A DNA stretch of 56,126 nucleotides from a virus. The stretch lies in IMG/VR virus record IMGVR_UViG_3300042988_000513, positions 1 to 56,126 of that record; one strand, 5' to 3'. How positions within the stretch are numbered: the stretch's first letter is position 1; each line of letters opens with the position of its first letter. The notes beneath the pieces are model-generated. The model made no database searches and was not told the DNA's origin. It saw only the letters and a list, made by a program, of their open reading frames with translations. Below are positions 1-7,894 of this stretch, in pieces. Position numbers and translations under genes: made by a program.

Positions 1-126
1 ACCAGCAATCTCCTCGACGTTGAGCGAGATGCCAAGCTTCTTGCCGGCGAACAGCAGAATCGGCGTCAGAACAACAAGCAAGAACGACTTGTCAGCATAG
101 AAAGGCGTGTTGGCCTTGGTCTCCAT
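1..126 (-). CDS. Small membrane protein, holin-like (3' end cut by window edge)
   Basis: Only the first 42 codons are present. They read METKANTPFYADKSF followed by a hydrophobic helix of about 15-20 residues (LLVVLTPILLFAGKK) and the start of an amphipathic stretch. One N-terminal TM segment right after a lysis cassette is typical of small phage holins or holin-like proteins. The ATG overlaps the stop of the upstream HNH gene as TAATG, so it is translationally coupled. The family is inferred from position and topology, not from a diagnostic motif, and the C-terminus cannot be judged. Confidence 0.6.
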   Translation of the reverse strand, partial: METKANTPFYADKSFLLVVLTPILLFAGKKLGISLNVEEIAG

Positions 127-620
127 TATTGCACTTCCTTCCAGTTCCTTCCGATGTCAATGTAATAAATCGCCTGATAGGTGACACCGAACGACCTTCC
201 AAGCGAAACAAGCGTTTCTCCGCTGGCCCTTCTCCTTCTGATCTCGCGAACCTGCTCGGCCGTCAGCTTTGCCGCATTGTTTCCCTCTCCACACTGAATT
301 AACCCGCGATGCTTCCTCGCCATGTCCCTCATGTTGTCAGCGTTCGTTCCAAGAAACAGATGGTCCGGCCTGACGCACAGCGGATTATCGCAATGGTGGC
401 ATACGAACATTCCGGCTGGAATTCCTCCGAATTTCATCTCCCACGAAACCCTATGGGCTTTCGTCGTTTTCCAGCGACCGCACCTTTTTACCCGCGTTGA
501 TCCGTACCCCTTGCTCTGCGCCCCAATCCACTCCCAGCACCCATCCCCTTCGCACACTCTCACCTTGCGCCAAAACAGCGGTTCATTGACTATCTGATCT
601 GATGGAAGTGGACGGCTCAC
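126..620 (-). CDS. HNH endonuclease (homing-type, HNH_3-like)
   Basis: A 164-residue protein with a GTG start that overlaps the endolysin stop as GTGA. The nuclease core is at residues about 55-100: an AHR motif, then CHHCDNPLCVRPDHLFLGT, which carries the HNH histidines and zinc-binding cysteines of the HNH_3 family. The C-terminal part (residues about 115-160, KLTAEQVREIRRRRASGE...LGRSFGVTYQAIYYI) looks like a helix-turn-helix DNA-binding module, as seen in free-standing homing endonucleases. It sits between endolysin and holin-like genes with overlaps on both sides. That suggests a mobile nuclease that has been fitted into the lysis operon. A packaging role, known for some phage HNH proteins, is less likely because the terminase genes are 36 kb away. 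Confidence 0.88.
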   Translation of the reverse strand: MSRPLPSDQIVNEPLFWRKVRVCEGDGCWEWIGAQSKGYGSTRVKRCGRWKTTKAHRVSWEMKFGGIPAGMFVCHHCDNPLCVRPDHLFLGTNADNMRDMARKHRGLIQCGEGNNAAKLTAEQVREIRRRRASGETLVSLGRSFGVTYQAIYYIDIGRNWKEVQ

Positions 621-1093
621 TTTTTGAACGCCTCCAGAATGTGCAGCACTCCGCTCACATAGTTGCGAGTGGTAATCGCATCCAGCTTTACAATCTTCTC
701 CTCTTCGCTTGTCTGCGAATTCAAGCCTAGCAACAATCTAGAAGCTTTTCGTGGCCCGCAGTTATAGGCAGCAATCATGGCCGGCAGATATCCGCCAAGC
801 ATTCGATTACTGGACGCAAATATCTCAGCGCCCTTGTCTATATTGATCGACGGTTCCCACCATGCGTGCGTCTTCAGCCAGTCGCCATGCCAGCGGTCGT
901 CAATGCACATCAGACCGTAGGCGTGGCCGCCGTCCCCTCTTCCGCTAGGCCCCGGCTTGTCTAGCAGCGGAGACGTTCCGCAAGCGGTTTCCCGCTCACA
1001 CAGGGAGGCCAAAACGTATGGGTCAAGCTTCCACTTTGTCCCAGACGCCTCAAAGCATGGCAGGTATTTAATAGCTCGCGATGGCAGCGGCAT
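617..1093 (-). CDS. Endolysin, goose-type lysozyme / GH23-like muramidase
   Basis: A 158-residue protein that should cut the glycan backbone of peptidoglycan. LCERETACG (residues 31-39) matches the catalytic-glutamate region of G-type lysozymes, with E35 the likely catalytic residue. It is followed by GHAYGLMCIDDRWH, which corresponds to the GFGLMQVD motif, and by MIAAYNCGP, the SLT/GH23 AYNxG motif. The length is close to a single catalytic domain, and there is no signal peptide, so release should depend on a holin. It is the middle gene of a lysis cassette with spanin-like genes upstream and the HNH and holin-like genes downstream. The ATG lies two bases after the preceding stop. Confidence 0.85.
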   Translation of the reverse strand: MPLPSRAIKYLPCFEASGTKWKLDPYVLASLCERETACGTSPLLDKPGPSGRGDGGHAYGLMCIDDRWHGDWLKTHAWWEPSINIDKGAEIFASSNRMLGGYLPAMIAAYNCGPRKASRLLLGLNSQTSEEEKIVKLDAITTRNYVSGVLHILEAFKK

Positions 1094-1095
1094 GG

Positions 1096-1320
1096 CTACT
1101 GCTCGACGGAGCCGCTACGATCCAGGGCCCTGGCAAACTCGGCCTCAGTCATGCACACTTCCTCGGTCATGCACGCCAGGCCCCTGGCGCTAGGCTTGCA
1201 CTGCGCATCCTCGACGCACATGACGCCCAACTCTTCGTTATGGCGGAACTCGATACGACGCGAGGAGGAAACCGAGGCGCAACTGGACAGCAAAACGAAC
1301 GCTACAGCGACAAACCGCAT
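1096..1320 (-). CDS. Small lipoprotein, candidate outer-membrane spanin subunit (Rz1-like)
   Basis: About 74 residues from the internal ATG, which is preceded by a GGAG ribosome site. The N-terminus is MRFVAVAFVLLSSC: a short basic start, a hydrophobic core and an LSSC lipobox, so Cys14 would be lipidated. The mature part has three further cysteines and is not proline-rich like classic Rz1. It directly follows a TM plus coiled-coil protein. In Gram-negative phages that pair forms the spanin complex that fuses inner and outer membranes after the endolysin acts. The assignment rests on topology and position. Confidence 0.6.
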   Translation of the reverse strand: MRFVAVAFVLLSSCASVSSSRRIEFRHNEELGVMCVEDAQCKPSARGLACMTEEVCMTEAEFARALDRSGSVEQ

Positions 1321-1335
1321 GACCACTCCAAGGCT

Positions 1336-1569
1336 CTAACGGCGCTTGACCAACTCTTTGATTTCCTGCAACTGATCTCTAATGTACCTGTGATCTGAGC
1401 GGTTTTCTGCGGCTCTCTCCTCCAGTTCCCTGACGCGCTCCTCCTGCTTATCGACAACGCTAGCAGTCGAGCGCCCCTGGGCAACCGAGACAGCGCCGGT
1501 ACACAGCGCGCCTACGATTGCCAGCATTACCGGCCAGCACTTTAGAAGGCTTTCAATCTCGCGGCTCAC
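1336..1569 (-). CDS. Inner-membrane spanin-like protein (Rz-like), TM plus coiled coil
   Basis: A 77-residue protein with a GTG start. Residues about 12-32 form one hydrophobic helix (WPVMLAIVGALCTGAVSVA). The rest is a charged, heptad-like coiled coil rich in E, R, K and Q (VVDKQEERVRELEERAAENR and onward). This is the architecture of an i-spanin, and the next gene encodes a lipoprotein, so the two could form a periplasm-spanning complex. A small accessory holin-like membrane protein is the alternative. It begins about 10 bases after the fibre gene ends. Confidence 0.55.
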   Translation of the reverse strand: MSREIESLLKCWPVMLAIVGALCTGAVSVAQGRSTASVVDKQEERVRELEERAAENRSDHRYIRDQLQEIKELVKRR

Positions 1570-1579
1570 TGGCTCACCT

Positions 1580-2848
1580 CTACGTGATGTCTGCCAAGAC
1601 GAAGGAAAAGGTCATCGCGTCCAAGTCGATTGGCGCCGCAGTGTTGTTCACAAGGATCAGATTGATCGCATCTGCAGAACATATGACCGAGAAAGACAGC
1701 CCGGCAGTAAGCGTTCCACCCGTCGCAACCAGTGCCGCGAAGTCTCCAGCCGCAACACCAGTAAGCGAGAAGGCTGTAGACGCCTGCTCTCCGGCAGCGA
1801 TAGATCCGATGTCCGTGGAAGCCGACGTCCAGGTCATGATGCCCTTGATGGTCGCCAGCGTGGCGCCAGAGATGGCGGCTCCGACCCGAGCCCCACTCGT
1901 AAGCGCAACCTCCCCGGTAACGGCGTTGGCCGTGGAGTTGGCTGACGGGGCAGCAGCGCCAGCGCCGTCGGCGGACGTGTCCGAGTACGTGGTTGCCGTA
2001 TTGTTGGCAATCGTTGCAATCAGCTTCCAGTCGCCAGCGTCGCCCGCATCGGTACGGTAGACCTTTCGAGCCGTGCAGCGAGCCGATCCAAGCGGAATTC
2101 CGGTAAGTCCAACCGTGCCGTTTTCTTCAGACGTTGTAACGACGTTGCTCTTTGCGCACGGTAGGCTCTCGCCTTCCGGCGAAACGAGCGTCACCTTGTA
2201 GCTGTGCGTTCCGGCCGTGATAGAACCGCCAGCGGAAGGCGCCCCGGCAACCGGCGTAACTGGCTGCGCCTCCGCCGGGTACAGACGAAACGCAGAGGTA
2301 GCAGCGATTCCGCCACTCAGCGAGGCCAGGCCGGCAACGGCAAGAGTGCTGGACAGGTCGACTTCCCCTGTAACGCCGAGGGTTCCGGCGATTGCCGTGT
2401 TCCCGGATCCGTCTCCGGAGACCGTAAATTTGTTTGTGTCAACGGTAATTCCGCCATTCAGCGCAGCGGTTCCGCCGACCGTAAGGCTCCCGGTCGTGCC
2501 AACGTTTCCGCTCGTGTCTGCAACGGTGAACGCCGTGCCGTCTACCGCGATGCCGCCATTAAGCGAAGCAGCGCCAGCAACCTGCAGCGTACCGGCAACA
2601 ACCGTATCGCCAGACCCGTCTCCGGCAACCGTGAACTTGTTGGTATCAACGGCGATACCCGCATCGGCGTTAACGACCCCGGTAAACGTCTTGGCGCCGG
2701 CAATCGTCTGCGCGCCGGTCGTCACCAAACCAGCCGCAGACCCGCTGGCAGACGGAAGCTTAGACGCGATATGGTCAACCGACTGTAGAGCGATCTTGCT
2801 AGTGTCGCTCGGGTTCTGCATGACTGGACCACTAAGCCTACCCGACAT
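1580..2848 (-). CDS. Tail fibre / shaft protein with imperfect ~34-residue repeats
   Basis: A 422-residue protein that is probably trimeric and part of the receptor-binding apparatus. Residues about 45-190 contain at least three imperfect repeats built on GGI(A/T)VDTNKFTVxGDGSGxT and (A)GTLxVxGxxxLN, rich in G, T, V and A. This is typical of beta-rich fibre shafts. The N-terminus (MSGRLSGPVMQNPSDTSK) resembles that of the second tailspike (GGPFLKNPTNPSEEG), which suggests a common attachment segment. A middle segment (VAGAPSAGGSITAGTHSYKVT...) looks like an Ig-like or FN3-like domain of phage fibres. It shares the phrase TTGAQTIAGAKTF with tailspike 1. No enzymatic motif was seen. Confidence 0.75.
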   Translation of the reverse strand: MSGRLSGPVMQNPSDTSKIALQSVDHIASKLPSASGSAAGLVTTGAQTIAGAKTFTGVVNADAGIAVDTNKFTVAGDGSGDTVVAGTLQVAGAASLNGGIAVDGTAFTVADTSGNVGTTGSLTVGGTAALNGGITVDTNKFTVSGDGSGNTAIAGTLGVTGEVDLSSTLAVAGLASLSGGIAATSAFRLYPAEAQPVTPVAGAPSAGGSITAGTHSYKVTLVSPEGESLPCAKSNVVTTSEENGTVGLTGIPLGSARCTARKVYRTDAGDAGDWKLIATIANNTATTYSDTSADGAGAAAPSANSTANAVTGEVALTSGARVGAAISGATLATIKGIMTWTSASTDIGSIAAGEQASTAFSLTGVAAGDFAALVATGGTLTAGLSFSVICSADAINLILVNNTAAPIDLDAMTFSFVLADIT

Positions 2849-2863
2849 GGTACTGCCCCTTTC

Positions 2864-5746
2864 TTACTTGCTAGTTTCGCTAGACGACCCGAAGCCGTCC
2901 TTCTGGTAGTGAAAGTCGATTGCGATTGCAGGAACGCGCTCGGCAATGTGCGCCTCAAGAACAGGCCTATAGAAGCGACACAGTAGGACGTTTGAAATCC
3001 CGATATCCGTTCCAGCTCGCGAACCGGCAATTGTCCCAAGGTCCGTAACGATATGCTTCCAGCGGCTATCGCTCCCCAGAACCTCGTTGGCCTCGATGTG
3101 GATCGTGTAGCCGTATACGACAACGCCAGTGTCTGCGGCCTCTGCGATATCCGCGTGGGTCACGGCATAGGAGATCGTGTACACGCCACCAGTGTCCACG
3201 ACGGCCGTGATTCGGTGGTTACCATCGTATGTGCCCTCGTCGGCGTCGCTAACCACGATATTCTGCCCGACCTTCAATCCGTGCGTCGCGCCGAACGTAA
3301 TTGTCGCGACGTTGCCGGATAGTGATGTTTTCGTAGACGCCGGCGCGGTAACTCGGAAGTTTCCGGCCGTGTTTGCCCACGCATACTCGAGTCCCCAGCG
3401 CACCGTCCCGGTCGTGGTCGTCGGCATCGTCCAATGCACGTGAGCCTTGATGTCCGAGCCAACCTTGTAAGAGTGCGGCATCTGCGCGTTGAAGACCAAG
3501 TCATCTTCGCGCGAGTCCAGGAACCCCCACCCAAAGACGCCGGCAGTCGAACCAGTTCCGGTAGCGTCCATGATCCGCTGCATGACAGGAGTTGTGCCAG
3601 CGCTTGCGGAAAGCCCCGTGAGCTGGAAGCTCAGGTCGTCCCAGCCGCCTGCCGTCTGAGTAAACAGCGGGCTGGTGACGCTAGTGGAGAACGTCTTGGC
3701 CCCGGCGAGAGTCTGTGTGCCCGTGCTGACCTTGCCCGCCGCCGATGCTCCAGCGTCGGGGCAGATGACGGACCACGTGCCGGCCCCGGAGGCGTTAGTG
3801 CAGACCCAGCCGATCTCGGCGCCAGAGGAGGGAGCGGAGTTGTAGACGATACTGCCAACGGTCCACGTTCCAGACGTCGGAGCCGCAGACGCCCACGTCA
3901 CGAGCTGGCCAGTGGTAGAGCCGTCGCCGCCAAAGCGCACCTTCTCGTTAAGCTGGGCCGGAATGGCCTGGATCTTTGCCGTCCTAGTGGACCCGGATGG
4001 CGTTGACACGTAGGGAATACTGAGCGGGTCAATTCCCTTTGGCGGGTTCTTGATCAGCATCAGGTCCGTAACCTTGATCCAGTCTCCAATCTGAGGCTGA
4101 GTAATAGATAGGAACAGGTACAGTCCTGACGTGAAGCTAGTAGTAACGCTGAAATATGCGCTAAATCGTCTCCACGAAGTATCGGCATACGGATACTGTG
4201 CGTTGTCTGGGTATCTTGTTCCGTTTCCCACTGACGCGGTAAGATCCACAGAGAAGCCTGGCTGGGCAAGAGTGCCGCGATACATCGCGGTAGACGCCTT
4301 AACCCATCCGGTAATCAAGAACACATCTCCAGCAACAGGCATGTCGGCCACGTAGAGCAACTTTCCGGCCGACGCCATGCTTGTGCTTAGAGCCGCAAGC
4401 TTCATGGACGTTCCGGTAGACACACCGTCTGCAGGCTCGTGAGTGATGTCGCTCTTGGCCGCGTCTACCTCGTAATACTCCAAGATGTCTGCCGCAGCAC
4501 TGAATGACGATCCTGGAAGCTGATTTGTCACCAGGCAGTCTGGCGCGTGTCTTCCAACAACACCACTTCCCAGTGGGGCGCGAGTGTTAATTCCGTTGTC
4601 TATAACATCAGAACAGGCAGACCCGCCCCACACGTCGCTAGCATCAACGCTAAACGAGGAGGGAGAATCTACCTTCAACATCGTTCTGGCGTTACCGCCG
4701 CTAGTTGGCTCGTAGTATCCGGAGAACGTGTTCTGAAGACCCGCCTCGTGCCAGATCCCGCCAAGCGCGTTGTTGCTAATGTCTCCTAGCCACTTGTTGG
4801 TAACTCCTCCAACTACATGAATACCCCAAGCCCGATTTCCGGCAGTCTGACAGTGCCTAAACGTGTTATAGTTTCCGTCAATCTTGATTCCGTCCCCTAC
4901 GGCATAGTACGCCTTGCACGATTCAAACTTGTTGATGTAGGCGTCTTCGATGTAGATGCCCTGGGATCCCTTGTACGTGTAGACGTTGTCGAACTCGTAC
5001 CTAGAACCGTTGTAAACGTGCAGGCACGGGCCAAGCCCAACGTCTCCCTCTTCAACTACATCGTCGTTTCCTAATATGTAAACGTTTCGCATAGCGAAAC
5101 CGCTGTCGCCACGGCTAGTTCCGTCGATCTTGACGCCAGCAGTACCGTCTCTGGCGGTGCAGTTTAGGCACGCAGGCTGTATGTTTAGACCGACGCCATA
5201 CGCTCCCTCAACAACAATAGGAGTCGTCGGAAACGTCAGCGTAGTTTTGCAGATGTACGCATTTCCGGGTAGCAACCTGAGCCGGCCCCCACCTCCTGCG
5301 TGCAGAGCGGCAAGAGCTTGGTCGATGTGTGGCTTGTCGTCGTTCCACCCGTCAACGTGCGCACCGAACTGGTTGGGCGTAACCGTCTTCTTTTCGGCGT
5401 AACCGGAAGGGCTGTCATACGCACCAAGCGTAAGACCAGAGTCCCATCCGCTGAATATCTGCGCGTCCTCTGGGGCGTCGAGCTGGCCGGCAATCGCCAG
5501 CGTTCCTCCGGACGCGTACAAGAACATCGCGCCGCGCTCCATGCGCAGAGCAACCGTCATCGGGAACGCTACTGCGCTGGCGATCTTGTAGGTCCCCGGA
5601 GGCATGAACACGGTAGCGCCGGCCGCAGCAGAGATTGCTGCGTTGATCGCAGCAGCATCGTCAGCGGAGCCAAGTCCCGTAGCGCCATAAGACTTGACAT
5701 TGAAGACGCCTGGAGGTGAGACCGTCGAGCCGAGTTTGATTGACAT
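2864..5746 (-). CDS. Tailspike 1, pectate-lyase-type beta-helix protein (probable polysaccharide depolymerase)
   Basis: A 960-residue protein. The start (VFNVKSYGATGLGSADDAAAINAAIS...FMPPGTYKI) is the classic N-terminal motif of Pectate_lyase_3 tailspikes. A second copy follows at about residues 125-190 (FGAHVDGWNDDKPHIDQALAAL...LLPGNAYIC), then short beta-helix turns to about residue 380. Residues about 415-585 look like a jelly-roll carbohydrate-binding domain (GDVFLITGWVKAS...DTSWRRFSAYF). At about 620-665 is a module shared with tailspike 2 (GTWTVGSIVYNSAPSSG...GWVC). It is followed by a TGTQTLAGAKTF linker and a distinct beta-rich C-terminal domain (MPHSYKVGSDIKAHVHW). It should bind and possibly cleave surface polysaccharide. 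Catalytic residues cannot be assigned by eye. Confidence 0.85.
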   Translation of the reverse strand: MSIKLGSTVSPPGVFNVKSYGATGLGSADDAAAINAAISAAAGATVFMPPGTYKIASAVAFPMTVALRMERGAMFLYASGGTLAIAGQLDAPEDAQIFSGWDSGLTLGAYDSPSGYAEKKTVTPNQFGAHVDGWNDDKPHIDQALAALHAGGGGRLRLLPGNAYICKTTLTFPTTPIVVEGAYGVGLNIQPACLNCTARDGTAGVKIDGTSRGDSGFAMRNVYILGNDDVVEEGDVGLGPCLHVYNGSRYEFDNVYTYKGSQGIYIEDAYINKFESCKAYYAVGDGIKIDGNYNTFRHCQTAGNRAWGIHVVGGVTNKWLGDISNNALGGIWHEAGLQNTFSGYYEPTSGGNARTMLKVDSPSSFSVDASDVWGGSACSDVIDNGINTRAPLGSGVVGRHAPDCLVTNQLPGSSFSAAADILEYYEVDAAKSDITHEPADGVSTGTSMKLAALSTSMASAGKLLYVADMPVAGDVFLITGWVKASTAMYRGTLAQPGFSVDLTASVGNGTRYPDNAQYPYADTSWRRFSAYFSVTTSFTSGLYLFLSITQPQIGDWIKVTDLMLIKNPPKGIDPLSIPYVSTPSGSTRTAKIQAIPAQLNEKVRFGGDGSTTGQLVTWASAAPTSGTWTVGSIVYNSAPSSGAEIGWVCTNASGAGTWSVICPDAGASAAGKVSTGTQTLAGAKTFSTSVTSPLFTQTAGGWDDLSFQLTGLSASAGTTPVMQRIMDATGTGSTAGVFGWGFLDSREDDLVFNAQMPHSYKVGSDIKAHVHWTMPTTTTGTVRWGLEYAWANTAGNFRVTAPASTKTSLSGNVATITFGATHGLKVGQNIVVSDADEGTYDGNHRITAVVDTGGVYTISYAVTHADIAEAADTGVVVYGYTIHIEANEVLGSDSRWKHIVTDLGTIAGSRAGTDIGISNVLLCRFYRPVLEAHIAERVPAIAIDFHYQKDGFGSSSETSK

Positions 5747-5755
5747 GGCTTATCC

Positions 5756-7885
5756 TTACAGGCTGATGGGCCCGAATTCTTTCCAGGTTCCTGAACCGGT
5801 TGCGTCTACGCAGACCCAGCCGACGCTTCCGCCTGCCGAGGGGGAGGAGTTGTAGACGATATCGCCGACAACCCAGGTTCCTGTCGTCGGGGCTGCGGCC
5901 GCTACATTTGGAGTGCTGGCCGGACGCCAGTTGTAACTTCCGTCAGCGTCCTTTAGACAGACATAAAGCCGATCTGGGACGCCTGTGCCTCCGGCGACAG
6001 CCGCCAGTGTGTCTCTATACGTTGCTCCTGCGGCCGGAAGTGCTCCGACATGAAGAACAGACACGCCGCCATCAAACGAGCCACGTCCTGAAGCGTAGAT
6101 TCTTGCAGCCTCTGACGATCGCCATCCGGCATAGAAGGCGTGAATCTTCGCAGTTGCGTTCGTTAGTGTTTCAGCGTTAGACGACCTGCACGCGACGGCC
6201 GATGCCCCATCGGTGGCTGTTCCAACCAGGCCAGTTGCCACGCTTGCGGACTGCCCGATTACTTCGTTTGCGTAGACTGTGCCATTTGACGTGAGCGCGT
6301 CGCCGAGGAGTAGTCCTCCGGCGAAGTATCCCTTCCCATCCTTGTTGATGTACGCCTTTTCAGTTGAGAGGTTGTCGTTGTACCACGAGACAATCTTGTC
6401 GCCAGTCGTGCTTAGCGACGTGGCATTGCCAACCTTGTTGGCGATTGCCGTCCCGCTGCTAGTCGCCGTTCCTACGATTCCGCCGGAGGCCTTGATCGGC
6501 CACTTGAACGATGCACTTGACGCTCCACCTGCGGCGTTATCATGCAGATAGACGACATCCGGAAGAAGCGTTGAGTCAATCGTACCGGCGGCGAGGAAGA
6601 GACCGTCAAACAGCACGGCCGGAATAGATGTAACGCCAGCGTCGGAGCTACCAAGGAACTCGTCGCCACCCGTCGCGTTTACATAGCACGAGCCCTTGAA
6701 GTTGATCGTGTGCGCAGATGTGCAGCAGTCAACATATGGGTAGTCTCCGGCCGCTGTATTACAGTTCTCCCAGTAGCAGCTATCGAACGTCACAGCATAC
6801 GCGTTCTGGATTCGAACTGCCTGGCGCGCAATGCTCTCGAACACGCAGAATCTGAACAGGAAGCCTTCTAGCGAGATGCTTTCTCCGTATAGCGAGCACG
6901 CCGGAAGCGCGGCCGTGATTCCAGACCAGCGGCACCGGTCGAAGCAGATCGTGTTGCTCGCCTCCGTTGACGATAAAGCAATAGGTGCGTTGTTAAACTG
7001 GACGGCCTCAAACTTACAGCCAGTCATCTCGACAGCTTTCCCGCTGCAGTCGAACACTTTGATGTTGTTGAACTCGACGTCGTCGAAGAGCGCCCCAAAC
7101 TCCATTTTCGTGATCGGAGCAGTAGGGGCCGGAACCGTGATTGCGAACTCGGCTGGCGTAGTGGCAGCCTGACCCTGAATCATCAGCCGCCGAAAGCGCA
7201 GTCCGTGTCGCCCAATCTGGCCGTCTCCGCCAGGTACCGCGAACGCCTTTACCGATGCATCCGCTTTAATGACCGACCCGCCGGACCCAACGCCTTCGAA
7301 CGTTGTATAGTGGTTTGTCAAGCTGAGCGACGATGCTACGCGGTAGGTGCCGACAGGGAAAAATACAGTTCCAGCGCCTGCTGCAGAGATTGCGGCCTGA
7401 ATTGCGCCAGCGTCATCTGCCAATCCATCCGCAGAGGCGCCCCACCATTGCGGAAAAACGCAATCAACGTGTCCACCGCCAATCGACACTCCAGACGTAA
7501 ACCCGGAGAACACTTGAATTAAAGGCGCTGTGAGTGGTCCGTTGATCGCGACAGTGCCGGAGCCGCTCTTGGTCAATACCGCCCCGACCTCGATAACAAG
7601 ATGGACGTTCGCCGGAACAGTGACCGCTGCGTCAATGGTCCACGTGCCCGGAATCAGGTGAAGCGTGGCCTTGGCGGAGGCAATAGCCGTTAGCTGCGTG
7701 TTGATTGCGGCGGCGGTAAACGCGGTAGGGAAGCAGTGGCTGAACACCAGGCCTGGCGCCGCCTTGCCGGACTCGTAGCCAGTAGCCAGGCTGGTAACGG
7801 CAGACGCAATCCCGCTACCAGACCAAACGCCCTCTTCGGACGGATTCGTTGGGTTCTTCAGAAATGGGCCGCCGAACCTTGCCAT
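5756..7885 (-). CDS. Tailspike 2, pectate-lyase-type beta-helix protein
   Basis: A 709-residue protein. After a short N-terminal segment (MARFGGPFLKNPTNPSEEG) and a first beta-helix entry (residues about 55-135), the motif VFPQWWGASADGLADDAGAIQAAIS...FFPVGTYRV (about 143-195) starts a Pectate_lyase_3-like right-handed beta-helix with DVEF/CKFE/CRWS-type turns to about residue 400. A later region carries two similar blocks (AYINKDGKGYFAGGL and ARIYASGRGSFDGGV), as in fibre shaft repeats. The C-terminal ~45 residues repeat the module of tailspike 1 (GTWVVGDIVYNSSPSAG...GWVC). Its role is host surface recognition. Two depolymerase-like spikes in one phage suggest a broad or switchable receptor range. 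Confidence 0.83.
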   Translation of the reverse strand: MARFGGPFLKNPTNPSEEGVWSGSGIASAVTSLATGYESGKAAPGLVFSHCFPTAFTAAAINTQLTAIASAKATLHLIPGTWTIDAAVTVPANVHLVIEVGAVLTKSGSGTVAINGPLTAPLIQVFSGFTSGVSIGGGHVDCVFPQWWGASADGLADDAGAIQAAISAAGAGTVFFPVGTYRVASSLSLTNHYTTFEGVGSGGSVIKADASVKAFAVPGGDGQIGRHGLRFRRLMIQGQAATTPAEFAITVPAPTAPITKMEFGALFDDVEFNNIKVFDCSGKAVEMTGCKFEAVQFNNAPIALSSTEASNTICFDRCRWSGITAALPACSLYGESISLEGFLFRFCVFESIARQAVRIQNAYAVTFDSCYWENCNTAAGDYPYVDCCTSAHTINFKGSCYVNATGGDEFLGSSDAGVTSIPAVLFDGLFLAAGTIDSTLLPDVVYLHDNAAGGASSASFKWPIKASGGIVGTATSSGTAIANKVGNATSLSTTGDKIVSWYNDNLSTEKAYINKDGKGYFAGGLLLGDALTSNGTVYANEVIGQSASVATGLVGTATDGASAVACRSSNAETLTNATAKIHAFYAGWRSSEAARIYASGRGSFDGGVSVLHVGALPAAGATYRDTLAAVAGGTGVPDRLYVCLKDADGSYNWRPASTPNVAAAAPTTGTWVVGDIVYNSSPSAGGSVGWVCVDATGSGTWKEFGPISL

Positions 7886-7894
7886 TGTCTACCT

